Positions 1 through 8,801 of a stretch of 64,000 nucleotides of DNA are shown one piece after another. The first letter of the stretch is position 1, and every line of letters begins with the position of its first letter. The notes under the pieces were generated by a model. It was not told where the DNA came from. It saw nothing but the letters and a program-made list of their open reading frames with translations, and did no database searches. The stretch is from Bifidobacterium ruminantium DSM 6489. Its GTDB lineage: Bacteria > Actinomycetota > Actinomycetes > Actinomycetales > Bifidobacteriaceae. The stretch spans positions 1 to 64,000 of the forward strand of contig NZ_JDTK01000002.1 of the NCBI RefSeq assembly GCF_000770925.1, read 5' to 3'. The translations under genes and the position numbers were made by a program.

Positions 1-1
1 C

Positions 2-40
2 CGCGTCAAGACGGCCCTGCGCCATCTGCTCCGGCACTGA
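2..40 (+). CDS. C-terminal end of an upstream gene (partial)
   Basis: A reading frame open from the window edge ends at a TGA (38-40) and would encode RVKTALRHLLRH. The Lys/Arg/Leu pattern resembles the last helix of sigma-70 region 4 proteins, but twelve residues are too few to name a family. The position, about 60 bases before a tRNA promoter, fits the end of a gene. It could also be a chance frame. Confidence 0.3.
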   Translation, partial: RVKTALRHLLRH

Positions 41-103
41 GTTCTTTCGCACACTTCCTGAGGCGCTGATGCGGCCGTCGCACGGCGGTTGACGTGGCTC
101 GAT

Positions 104-132
104 TTGTGCTCGTCCGGTTTTTCCGCTATGCT
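104..132 (+). promoter_or_regulatory. Promoter of tRNA-Thr
   Basis: A -35-like TTGTGC (104-109) and a -10 TATGCT (127-132) are separated by 17 bases. They lie about 40 bases before the mature 5' end of tRNA-Thr, a normal leader length for a tRNA gene. Confidence 0.5.
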
Positions 133-174
133 TGTTGTCTTGTGCGCAGGCGGCATATGCTTGCCGGGCAGCAC

Positions 175-250
175 GCCACTTTAGCTCAGTCGGTAGAGCG
201 GCTCACTCGTAATGAGCAGGTCGACAGTTCGATTCTGTCAAGTGGCTCCA
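175..250 (+). tRNA. tRNA-Thr (anticodon CGT)
   Basis: The acceptor strand GCCACTT pairs with AAGTGGC (240-246). The anticodon stem-loop has loop ctCGTaa, reading ACG threonine codons. The T arm carries the usual GTTCGAT-like loop. The discriminator is T247 and CCA is encoded at 248-250. An intrinsic terminator follows immediately. Confidence 0.95.
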
Positions 251-253
251 TCG

Positions 254-282
254 CCCTAGATGCGTCAGGCATCTAGGGTTTT
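254..282 (+). terminator. Intrinsic terminator after tRNA-Thr
   Basis: A perfect 10-bp stem, CCCTAGATGC (254-263) with GCATCTAGGG (269-278), has a 5-nt loop and is followed by TTTT. It makes tRNA-Thr a single-gene transcript. Confidence 0.9.
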
Positions 283-354
283 GCATATCGGCTGGGATTG
301 TGGTTCCGGTCGGGGCTATGGCTCCGCCATGCGGTGTGCACGATGACGAATAGC

Positions 355-435
355 GCGCGAGTGGCGGAATTGGTAGACGCGCAGGATTTAGGTTCCTGTG
401 TCTTTGACGTGTGGGTTCAAGTCCCATCTCGCGCA
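355..435 (+). tRNA. tRNA-Leu (anticodon TAG), CCA not encoded
   Basis: Acceptor GCGCGAG (355-361) pairs with CTCGCGC (428-434). The anticodon stem CAGGA/TCCTG carries loop TTTAGGT, so the anticodon is TAG (leucine CUA/CUG codons). A long class II variable arm (about GTC-ttt-GAC) fits leucine. The discriminator is A435 and the next bases are CAT, so CCA is not encoded, unlike the three other tRNAs here. The next gene's ATG begins at 437, so the mature tRNA end and the start codon are separated by one nucleotide. Confidence 0.95.
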
Positions 436-436
436 C

Positions 437-1444
437 ATGTCCACGCTTATTCAGCCGATTGCGCTGTTGGCCATCATCCTCACCGGTTATCTGTTCAAAC
501 GTGCCGGCAAATTCAAAAACCGCGACTATCGGATTCTGCAGGTAGCGCTGTTCGACCTGGTCCTTCCCTGCGCGATCATCTACTCGTTCGCCACGAATCC
601 CCACGATTCCAGCATGTTGTGGATCTCCGTCTTCGGCTTTGTGGTGGCATTCATCCCTCCCGTGCTCATCTTCCTCATCACGCGGCACAAGCCGGTGCAG
701 GACCGCGCGTTCACCATGCTCAACGGTTCCGGCTTCAACATCGGATGCTTCTGCTTTCCCGTGGTGCAGGCGTTCCTCGGCACCGCCGCCATCGTTCCGG
801 CGGCCATGTTCGACATCGGCAATTGCGTGATGGTGGCAGCCGGTACGAACGTCATGACGCAGACCCTACTGCACATCCAGCCAGGCAAGACGCTGGACGA
901 GCAGTATCAGGGGCATGCGCCGGTGCTGCCGTATACGAAGCCGAAAGACAAGGACGCCCGCCGTCTCATGCGTCATGCGCTGCTGCGCAACGTGGCGAAA
1001 GGCTTCTTCGGATCGGTTCCGTTCGACACCTATCTGGTCATGATCGTGCTGATGCTCGCCGACGTGAAAATCCCCGGCGCAGTGGCCACGTTCGTCGCCC
1101 CGCTTGCCAACGCCAACTCGTTCATCGCCATGCTGATGGTCGGCATGCTCATGGATCTGCCTGCGGGTCGCGACGATGTGATGAAGCTGCTGAAGATCAT
1201 CGGCCTGCGATTGCCGTTCGGCTTGATATTCGCGCTGTGCGCCTGGCTTGTGCTGCCGTTTGGCGCCGACGTGCGCGAGGCGGTGGTGATGTGCTGCCTC
1301 GCGCCGATCGCCGTGTTCTCCACGCTGTTCACCGACGAAGTGCTCGGCAACGCGAAGCTTGCCGGCTTCTCGCTGTCCGTTTCCGCGATCATCGGCCTGA
1401 TCATGATGACCGCCGTGCATTTCCTTATCGCGGCGATAGCCTGA
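437..1444 (+). CDS. AEC-family (auxin efflux carrier-like) transporter
   Basis: A 335-residue polytopic inner-membrane protein of the AEC family, which exports or exchanges small organic anions such as malate; the substrate here cannot be read from sequence. It begins MSTLIQPIALLAIILTGYLF, the usual first AEC helix. About ten hydrophobic segments follow, with a Gly/Asn-containing segment (NGSGFNIGCFCFPV) near residue 100. Translation must start at 437 because this places the first membrane helix at the N-terminus. An earlier in-frame ATG (398) lies inside tRNA-Leu. There is no Shine-Dalgarno sequence: the region upstream is the tRNA itself. The gene probably depends on tRNA read-through transcription and processing. 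A second AEC paralogue lies at 10351-11295. The acyltransferase gene follows closely. Confidence 0.85.
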   Translation: MSTLIQPIALLAIILTGYLFKRAGKFKNRDYRILQVALFDLVLPCAIIYSFATNPHDSSMLWISVFGFVVAFIPPVLIFLITRHKPVQDRAFTMLNGSGFNIGCFCFPVVQAFLGTAAIVPAAMFDIGNCVMVAAGTNVMTQTLLHIQPGKTLDEQYQGHAPVLPYTKPKDKDARRLMRHALLRNVAKGFFGSVPFDTYLVMIVLMLADVKIPGAVATFVAPLANANSFIAMLMVGMLMDLPAGRDDVMKLLKIIGLRLPFGLIFALCAWLVLPFGADVREAVVMCCLAPIAVFSTLFTDEVLGNAKLAGFSLSVSAIIGLIMMTAVHFLIAAIA

Positions 1445-1478
1445 AAACGGTATGCCAATGAAGCCAATGGAAGAACGT

Positions 1479-2843
1479 ATGACCCAACCTGAGGAACGGA
1501 TGCCGCGGAAAGAACGGACGTCAGCGCGGATCCGTTCGAAATCGCCCCGTATCTTCGCCGTCGAAATGCTGCGATTGCTGACGATCGTCGGCATCGCCAT
1601 CTTCCACACGTTCCTGCCCGCCTTCGAAAGCGTGCTGGGCTACGGGCCGTGGCCGACCGTCCCGAATGTGCCGATCAGCGCGGTGACGGGCACATTGTGG
1701 GCCGTCTGGCTGGTGATGATGATCAAATTCGTGGGCGCGTGGGGCAACCACATTTTCTTCATGATCTCCGGCTATTTTCTGATCCCCCGCATGATGCGCG
1801 ATTCGTTTGAGACGGGCTATTGGCGACGGCAGGCCGGTGCCACCGTGCGCCGCGTGGCGCAGGTGCTGGCCACGGTGGCGTTCTACACGCTGATCATGCT
1901 GGCGGTCGACCGTTTCGTGGCGCCCGTCGCCTCCGCCGGATGGAAGGAATGGTTCCTGCTCGGCCTCGAATTCATCTGGATCTACACGCTCGTGGTGGCG
2001 CTCGCCCCAGCCGCCGCCTGGCTGCTGGCCCGCATCGCGCGATGGAACGCCACCGTGCTGGTTGCGTTGGCCGCCGTTGCGATGATGCTGGTCTACGCGC
2101 TCAACGCTTACGTGGCGTTCACCTCCACCGGCTCGTTCGCCCTGCTCGACTGGCGCAAATGGATGGGCGCGTTGAGCTACGCGGTTTCGTTCATGCTGGC
2201 CGGATTGGTCGGTCATGCGATTCGACGCGCGCGTGGAGTCGTCGCCGGCGATGGCCGTGAAGGCGTCGGCTATGGTCGCGAAGCCGGTCGTGAAAAATCC
2301 GGCAGGCCGTTATGGATGCGCGCAGGCGTCTGGGCGTGGACGCTCGCCGCGGTGCTCGCAGTGCTGTCCGCGGTCGTCGCATGGGCCGTGGCCAAGGGCG
2401 ATTATCCGCTGATGTACCGCCTCTCGTTCAAGTCGACGTCCGCTTTTTCCTTCGTGCTGGCCGTCTGCTCGCTGATGATCGCCGTCACGCGCGGACGGAG
2501 CGACGACGTGCGTGACGACGGCGTGCGTGACGCGACGACCGCGCTGCCGGCGGCCGCTCCATCGCACTTCCATAACGCGGTGCAGGCGCTCGCTTCCGGC
2601 ATTCTCGGCTTCTACGTGGTGCAGTCGCTTGCCGGCGGGCTGTGGAAGCCATTGTGCGAACGGGCGATGGCGCCGGCGCTCGCCAACGCGGCCTTGGTCG
2701 GCGGGCAGGCCGCGCGCTTCGGCTGGCTGATCGTCTGGTTTGCGCTCGGCATCGCGTTTTCCGTTGCGTTCGTGGCTGTGGTCTGCGTATGCGATCGTTG
2801 CATACGGCAGCCGTTATTACGCGTACTGAAGCTTTCCCGCTGA
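1479..2843 (+). CDS. Membrane acyltransferase (acyltransferase 3-like)
   Basis: A polytopic membrane protein of about 454 residues resembling the acyltransferase-3 (OafA/WecH-like) family, which O-acylates surface polysaccharides or other cell-envelope glycans. After a short basic N-terminus comes the family-like opening 'EMLRLLTIVGIAIFHTFLP', with an early His, then roughly ten transmembrane segments and a loop rich in Gly/Arg near residue 260. The start is uncertain. ATGs at 1452 and 1467 are in frame, but 1479 has a GGAAGAA-type ribosome site five bases upstream. It follows the AEC gene by a few tens of bases and is probably co-transcribed. The acceptor is unknown. Confidence 0.7.
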   Translation: MTQPEERMPRKERTSARIRSKSPRIFAVEMLRLLTIVGIAIFHTFLPAFESVLGYGPWPTVPNVPISAVTGTLWAVWLVMMIKFVGAWGNHIFFMISGYFLIPRMMRDSFETGYWRRQAGATVRRVAQVLATVAFYTLIMLAVDRFVAPVASAGWKEWFLLGLEFIWIYTLVVALAPAAAWLLARIARWNATVLVALAAVAMMLVYALNAYVAFTSTGSFALLDWRKWMGALSYAVSFMLAGLVGHAIRRARGVVAGDGREGVGYGREAGREKSGRPLWMRAGVWAWTLAAVLAVLSAVVAWAVAKGDYPLMYRLSFKSTSAFSFVLAVCSLMIAVTRGRSDDVRDDGVRDATTALPAAAPSHFHNAVQALASGILGFYVVQSLAGGLWKPLCERAMAPALANAALVGGQAARFGWLIVWFALGIAFSVAFVAVVCVCDRCIRQPLLRVLKLSR

Positions 2844-2961
2844 ACGCTGCATACGATTTCAGTAATCGCCCTTTCTTGGGTATGTCGTCGTCGAAAAGTA
2901 GTCGGAACCGCGGTATATCGCGCTTTGGAATGAATGCGTTAACTCGGGAAACGTTTTTGTG

Positions 2962-2989
2962 TTGTTCTGTCGGCTTTTGTGAGTATCTT
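2962..2989 (+). promoter_or_regulatory. Possible pgi promoter
   Basis: TTGTTC (2962-2967), a 16-base spacer and TATCTT (2984-2989) sit about 95 bases before pgi, in an AT-richer 240-base gap without a gene. Match to consensus is modest. Confidence 0.35.
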
Positions 2990-3083
2990 GTGAGGTGAAG
3001 AGAACGGTTCGCGACGTTGGAAATCGAATGTGATTCCGCCGCCGCGTCCCGCTTCATAGTGATGATGAAAGGACCTAACCAAC

Positions 3084-4781
<1,698 letters not shown>

Positions 4782-4816
4782 TTTCATCAGAGCGCTGTAA
4801 CGCGTAGCTGAACATC

Positions 4817-4851
4817 AAAAGACCCGTCTGCATATCGCAGGCGGGTCTTTT
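4817..4851 (+). terminator. Intrinsic terminator after pgi
   Basis: AAAAGACCCG (4817-4826) pairs with CGGGTCTTTT (4842-4851), with an inner CTGC/GCAG stem. The A and U tracts on both sides allow it to act on both strands, which also suits the convergent PIN toxin gene. Confidence 0.9.
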
Positions 4852-4960
4852 GCGTGCAAGTAAGTCATCGTAGGAATTCACGTGAAGGGCAGACGCTTCT
4901 TCTCCTTCACGCACTGTGCCAGATACAAATTACCGTTCGAGTAGAGGCCGTCCGTCTCGT

Positions 4961-5371
4961 TCAGATATTGTTACCGAAGATGTTTACGTATTCTGATGGG
5001 GTGAGGATTTCGATGCCATCGACATGGATGCCATCGAAATCCTTGTCGCCGGTGATGAACAGATCGGCTGCTCCAATGATGGCGGAATAAAGCACGGGGT
5101 AATCCATGGGGTCTCGGATCTTGAAGCGTTCCTTGTCCATAGTCAATGGTGTGACGATGGTTTCGAAACTCAAGTGCAGCAGCAGGTCTTCCAGCGCGTG
5201 GGCTCGATCTGGCCATTTGCGGGCTACGACCTCTCGGGCCTCATCGATCACATATGTGGACAGCAGCAGTTGGTTGTCGCCCGTTGAGGCGAGCTCGATG
5301 GTTCGTTCCAGAGTTGGTGAACGGAATATGAACGCCGAGAGGAGCACATTGGTGTCAAGCATTACACGCAT
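4961..5371 (-). CDS. PIN-domain ribonuclease toxin (VapC-like)
   Basis: A 136-residue single PIN domain, predicted to be a metal-dependent endoribonuclease toxin. Acidic residues in the expected order are visible: D6 in MLDTNVL, E44 in YVIDEAREVV, D90 in RDPMDYPVL, and D109/D111 in ITGDKDFD. The start (5371) has an AGGGGAAAAGG ribosome site and lies 14 bases after the antitoxin stop, so the two genes form one operon with the antitoxin first. It resembles the 'putative toxin-antitoxin PIN family' more than short VapC proteins. GC content is lower than that of the flanking pgi and rplS, which suggests later acquisition. RNA target unknown. Confidence 0.85.
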   Translation of the reverse strand: MRVMLDTNVLLSAFIFRSPTLERTIELASTGDNQLLLSTYVIDEAREVVARKWPDRAHALEDLLLHLSFETIVTPLTMDKERFKIRDPMDYPVLYSAIIGAADLFITGDKDFDGIHVDGIEILTPSEYVNIFGNNI

Positions 5372-5385
5372 GATGCCTTTTCCCC

Positions 5386-5658
5386 TTACCGTGCGGTGCG
5401 TTCGGTTCGTACGCTTTTGACCAGTTCGACCATATCGTCCATATTCTTGAGCCCGGCTTCCTGCGCGGCTCCGTCGAATGCTTCCTGTGCGGCATGCAGC
5501 GCTTCTAGGTTCGAGCTTCGAAGCGAGATGGTGCCATTGTCCTCACGCACGAACAGCACTTTGTCGCCTTCGCGCAGGCCAACTGCCTTGCGGATACTGG
5601 CGGGAATGGTGATCTGGCCTTTCGAAGTCACTTTGGCCATGTCTAATACCGAGGTCAT
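5386..5658 (-). CDS. AbrB/MazE-type antitoxin
   Basis: A 90-residue DNA-binding antitoxin. The N-terminal swapped-hairpin AbrB/SpoVT domain is clear: 'MAKVTSKGQITIPASIRKAV', then 'GLREGDKVLFVREDNGTISL'. The C-terminal half is helical and acidic and would bind the PIN toxin. The start is at 5658, where TAAGGAG lies just upstream. The frame stays open further upstream, but that extension is Lys/Ser/Asn-rich and unlike the family. Proteins of this type usually repress their own operon, and short palindromes (GCAATTGC, GCATGC) lie at the promoter. Confidence 0.85.
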   Translation of the reverse strand: MTSVLDMAKVTSKGQITIPASIRKAVGLREGDKVLFVREDNGTISLRSSNLEALHAAQEAFDGAAQEAGLKNMDDMVELVKSVRTERTAR

Positions 5659-5694
5659 GGCTATCTCCTTACTTGTAAGAAATTCATTACTTTC

Positions 5695-5724
5695 AGTATA
5701 GCTCTTGTAGCAATTGCATGCGAA
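5695..5724 (-). promoter_or_regulatory. Probable promoter of the antitoxin-toxin operon
   Basis: On the minus strand TTCGCA (5724-5719), an 18-base spacer and TATACT (5700-5695) lie about 37 bases before the antitoxin ATG. The overlapping palindromes GCAATTGC and GCATGC in the spacer are candidate autoregulatory operators. Confidence 0.45.
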
Positions 5725-5865
5725 ACCTTTGCTGTCTTTTTGTATTTTCGAATGCTGGTTTCGATTGTGGGTGGATAGGAACGGACTTATCCACAATGGA
5801 CATTTCGATCAGCGCGCAATCGAATAGGTCTTGCGGATGGGGTATTTTTGATTATTGCTGTGCCG

Positions 5866-5895
5866 AAAGGCGGGACGCCGCATAATCCCGCTTTT
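5866..5895. terminator. Terminator-like hairpin upstream of rplS
   Basis: AAAGGCGGGA (5866-5875) pairs with TCCCGCTTTT (5886-5895), ten pairs with one G-U, and ends in a T run on the plus strand. It is about 190 bases before rplS, inside the gene-free stretch 5659-6082. No plus-strand gene precedes it closely. It may be an attenuator in the rplS leader or may isolate rplS from the toxin-antitoxin promoter region. The rest of this gap shows a single TTATCCACA at 5787-5795 and nothing else I can name. Confidence 0.5.
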
Positions 5896-6082
5896 CTCTA
5901 GGTCCAGCCGGAACAATCGCAGGCAACTCCGATTGTGCGGCAAACGCAGTATTTCCGGCGGATCGGCAACCCTTCGCAGGCAGACCTGCGAGGTGACGAA
6001 CAGGCCGAGACGGCAATCGCAAGAAAACCGTTCAAAGCCCTTACCTGTGCGCTGATATGCGGCGGCGACTCGAGGAAACACA

Positions 6083-6448
6083 ATGGTTAACGCTATTGAG
6101 GCATTTGACGCCAAGCACATGAAGGCGGCCGAGGAAATCCCGGCTTTCCGTCCTGGCGACACCGTTGAAGTCAACGTGAAGATCAAGGAAGGCAACAACT
6201 CCCGTATCCAGGCCTTCACCGGCGTGGTGATCGCCCGTCAGGGTGGCGGAGTCCGTGAGACCTTCGTTGTTCGCAAGATCAGCTTCGGCACCGGTGTTGA
6301 GCGCCGCTTCCCGCTGCACTCCCCGGCCATCGACTCCATCAAGGTGATCCGCAAGGGTCGCGTGCGTCGCGCCAAGCTGTACTATCTGCGCAACCTGCGC
6401 GGTAAGGCCGCTCGTATCGTCGAGCGTCGCGACAACTCCGAGAAGTGA
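6083..6448 (+). CDS. rplS: 50S ribosomal protein L19
   Basis: Ribosomal protein L19, located at the interface of the 50S and 30S subunits. The 121-residue length is standard. The central '[20 protein letters not shown]' and '[15 protein letters not shown]' blocks are diagnostic, followed by the basic '[12 protein letters not shown]' helix. The ATG at 6083 has GAGGAAA upstream. The gene is followed by a hairpin terminator and then lepB-rnhB, an order (rplS-lepB-rnhB) common in actinobacteria. Confidence 0.98.
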   Translation: MVNAIEAFDAKHMKAAEEIPAFRPGDTVEVNVKIKEGNNSRIQAFTGVVIARQGGGVRETFVVRKISFGTGVERRFPLHSPAIDSIKVIRKGRVRRAKLYYLRNLRGKAARIVERRDNSEK

Positions 6449-6470
6449 GTTCGAATCGCGGATAAAGCGT

Positions 6471-6508
6471 GAAATCGGCTCTTCGGCATTCCGCTGGAGG
6501 GCCGTTTC
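6471..6508 (+). terminator. Likely terminator between rplS and lepB
   Basis: GAAA and CGGCTCTTC (6471-6484) pair with GGAGGGCCG and TTTC (6496-6508), with one bulged T and G-U pairs. The stem is about 13 bp and followed by T-rich sequence. It separates the highly expressed rplS from lepB. Confidence 0.5.
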
Positions 6509-6566
6509 CTATACTTGGCCGCTATGATAGGGGCCAGTGCGTGAAATCGGACGGCAAAGGAACCCC

Positions 6567-7214
6567 ATGAAGCATGCCAAAATGAAAGCCAAAAGCGAGG
6601 AAAGCTTCGGCTGGCGAGACACTCTGATCTGGTGTGGCATACCTGTCGTCATCGTGCTGCTGGTGCGTCTGTTCCTGTTCGGTTTCTATGTGATTCCGTC
6701 CGGCTCCATGATGGACACCATCGAACCGGGGGACCGGGTCATCACCAGCAAGCTCACCCCCAAAGTCTTCAAGCTCCAGCGCGGCGACGTGGTGGTGTTC
6801 AAAGACCCCGACCATTGGTTGCAGCAGGAGAACAGCGGCAAACTCGGCGGTGACTTCCTCATCAAGCGGCTCATCGGACTGCCTGGCGACACCGTGGCCT
6901 GCGAGGGACCGGGCAAGCCGGTCACCGTCAACGGCACAGCCATCGACGAATCCTCGTACATCCGCCCGGGCGTGGATCCCAGCGCCTTCCCGTTCAGTGT
7001 GAAGGTGACCGCCGGACACGTGTTCGTCATGGGTGACAATCGTTCCAATTCCGCCGATTCCCGGTACCATCAGGACGATTCCTCACATGGTCTCGTACCG
7101 GTTTCCGACGTGGTCGGCGTCGGCCTGGTCAAGTATTGGCCACTAAATCATATCAGCACGCTGGATGCACACCACGACGTGTTCAAGGACGTGCCGGAAG
7201 GAGCGGACGACTGA
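6567..7214 (+). CDS. lepB: Signal peptidase I
   Basis: Membrane-bound type I signal peptidase that removes signal peptides from exported proteins. It has 215 residues with one N-terminal membrane anchor (about residues 19-40). The catalytic Ser is S47 in 'IPSGSMM' and the general base is K100 in 'FLIKRLIGLPGD'. The box 'MGDNRSNSADSRY' near the C-terminus completes the family signature. I chose ATG 6567, which has AAAGGA upstream. A GTG at 6537 is in frame but lacks a ribosome site. The stop overlaps the rnhB start (TGATG), so the two are translationally coupled. Confidence 0.95.
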   Translation: MKHAKMKAKSEESFGWRDTLIWCGIPVVIVLLVRLFLFGFYVIPSGSMMDTIEPGDRVITSKLTPKVFKLQRGDVVVFKDPDHWLQQENSGKLGGDFLIKRLIGLPGDTVACEGPGKPVTVNGTAIDESSYIRPGVDPSAFPFSVKVTAGHVFVMGDNRSNSADSRYHQDDSSHGLVPVSDVVGVGLVKYWPLNHISTLDAHHDVFKDVPEGADD

Positions 7215-7930
7215 TGTCCGTTTCGGTGACGCCCACATTGGATATGGAAAGGGCGATCGCGGAGCGCGGCTTCGACGTGATCGTCGGCTTCGATGAGGTC
7301 GGACGTGGCTCGCTTGCGGGTCCCGTCATGGTCGGCGCCGCCGCGATACGCGCGCGCGACCTCATCGGCGCATCGCCGCTTGCCGTGCCGGAGGGCGTGG
7401 CCGATTCCAAAATGCTGACGGAGCATAAGCGCGAAGCCATTTTCGACGAGCTCGAAAACTGGTGCGCGTCCTGGGCCGTCGGCGCTGCCACCAACAAGGA
7501 GATCGACGAGTGGGGCATTTCGCATGCGCTCGGCGTGGCTGCGTTGCGCGCGCTTGCTGAGGCGGAGACGAAACTCGGCATCGACGGCGATGGGCTGCTT
7601 GGCGGCGAACCGGTGAAGGTCGGCGCGATTCTCGACGGGCCGAACGACTACATCACCAAGGCGCTGAACACCTTCGACGCTCCGGAGGTGCCGGTGCCTG
7701 CGGAAGTCGCCACCAAAGTGAAGGGCGACCGGTACTGCGCCACCGTGGCCACCGCCGCCGTCATCGCCAAAGTCACGCGAGACCGGCTCATGATCGAGCT
7801 GGGGGAGCGTCCGCAATACGCGCCCTACGAATGGGACCACAACAAAGGCTACGGTTCCGCGGCCCATCGCGCCGCCATAGCCGAACACGGGCCAAGCGAC
7901 CTGCATCGCCTATCCTGGCATCTCGTCTGA
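7214..7930 (+). CDS. rnhB: Ribonuclease HII
   Basis: Cytosolic RNase HII, which nicks RNA in RNA/DNA hybrids and removes misincorporated ribonucleotides. It has 238 residues. Motifs are 'GFDEVGRGSLAGPVM' (D27, E28), 'VADSKMLTEHKRE', 'AILDGPND' (D141), 'AAVIAKVTRDR' (D190) and 'YEWDHNKGYGSAAHRAAI'. All four acidic metal ligands expected for the family appear present. The ATG overlaps the lepB stop codon by one base. No terminator is visible in the 109-base gap to the ABC exporter, but that exporter has its own promoter signal. Confidence 0.96.
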   Translation: MSVSVTPTLDMERAIAERGFDVIVGFDEVGRGSLAGPVMVGAAAIRARDLIGASPLAVPEGVADSKMLTEHKREAIFDELENWCASWAVGAATNKEIDEWGISHALGVAALRALAEAETKLGIDGDGLLGGEPVKVGAILDGPNDYITKALNTFDAPEVPVPAEVATKVKGDRYCATVATAAVIAKVTRDRLMIELGERPQYAPYEWDHNKGYGSAAHRAAIAEHGPSDLHRLSWHLV

Positions 7931-8026
7931 ATCCGGGCTTGTCCCTAATCCTTCCGAATGATACGCGTGGCCGGCCCAGCATGGGTTTCATCCCACCGCC
8001 CGATGGCCGGGCCGTGACGATTCTCG

Positions 8027-8032
8027 TAGCGT
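8027..8032 (+). promoter_or_regulatory. -10 box of a predicted leaderless transcript (ABC ATPase)
   Basis: TAGCGT lies exactly seven bases before the ATG at 8040, so transcription would begin at the start codon. No Shine-Dalgarno sequence precedes this ATG. No strong -35 is visible. Confidence 0.5.
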
Positions 8033-8039
8033 ACGAAGT

Positions 8040-8801
8040 ATGGAACACATACTTCAGGCGACCGATTTGGTCATGGATTACTCGGCCCAGCAAAACCATA
8101 CAGTCCACACGTTGGCGCTTGACCACGTGAGCTTCGCCATTCAGGCCGGCGAGAGCATCGCCGTCATGGGACCGTCAGGCTCCGGCAAATCGACCTTACT
8201 GCACGCGCTTGCCGGTATCATCGCCCCGACCGCAGGTACTGTGGTGTTTAAAGGCGTTGATTTGGCACGGATGAGCGATGCGGACCGCACCAAGCTGCGC
8301 CGCAACGCTTTCGGCTTCGTCTTCCAATCCGGCCAATTGCTGCCGGAACTGCCAGCCGTCGAAAACATCGCCCTGCCCATGATGCTGGGTGGCGCGGATT
8401 ACCGACAGGCCACCGACGCCGCCATGTTGTGGTTGGAACGATTGGGATTGCGGCAGCTCGCCCAGCAGCGCCCCGGCGAAATGAGCGGCGGACAGATGCA
8501 ACGCGTCGCCATCGCCCGCGCACTTGCCGTACGCCCTGCCGTCATCTTCGCCGATGAACCGACAGGAGCGCTCGACCAACAGACCGGCCACGAGATCATG
8601 GGTATCCTTATGCAGGCCGCGCGTTCGACCGGTGCTGCCGTCATCGTCGTCACACATGATCCGAACGTCGCCGCGTTCTGCAACCACACGGTTACCATGC
8701 GCGATGGCAGACTCTATTTACCGAAGCCAGCGCAACCCGGGCCATCCACACAATCCGCACAGCCCGCACGTACGCCGTCAACCAACGGAGGCGCGCGATG
8801 A
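8040..8801 (+). CDS. ABC exporter ATP-binding protein (MacB/LolD type)
   Basis: A 253-residue nucleotide-binding subunit of an ABC system. Walker A 'GPSGSGKSTLL', Q-loop 'FVFQSGQLLPELP', signature 'MSGGQMQRVAIARAL', Walker B 'VIFADEPTGALD' and H-loop 'VVTHD' are all intact. The sequence after the signature is of the MacB/LolD/FtsE class, which couples to FtsX-like permeases rather than to classical transmembrane importers. A Pro/Ser/Thr-rich tail of about 25 residues follows the domain. The stop overlaps the permease start by four bases (ATGA), so they form one unit. Typical roles are peptide or antibiotic extrusion or envelope maintenance; the substrate is not known. Confidence 0.93.
   Translation: MEHILQATDLVMDYSAQQNHTVHTLALDHVSFAIQAGESIAVMGPSGSGKSTLLHALAGIIAPTAGTVVFKGVDLARMSDADRTKLRRNAFGFVFQSGQLLPELPAVENIALPMMLGGADYRQATDAAMLWLERLGLRQLAQQRPGEMSGGQMQRVAIARALAVRPAVIFADEPTGALDQQTGHEIMGILMQAARSTGAAVIVVTHDPNVAAFCNHTVTMRDGRLYLPKPAQPGPSTQSAQPARTPSTNGGAR

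Noticed and set aside
298..1461. A 387-codon plus-strand frame overlapping tRNA-Leu and the AEC gene
   Set aside because: It runs through the tRNA in another frame, and its Arg/His-rich translation is a shadow of the AEC gene.
5787..5795. A perfect DnaA-box-like TTATCCACA upstream of rplS
   Set aside because: A single 9-mer is expected about once per 130 kb of double-stranded sequence by chance, and there is no cluster, AT-rich unwinding region or dnaA/dnaN gene. Not an origin.
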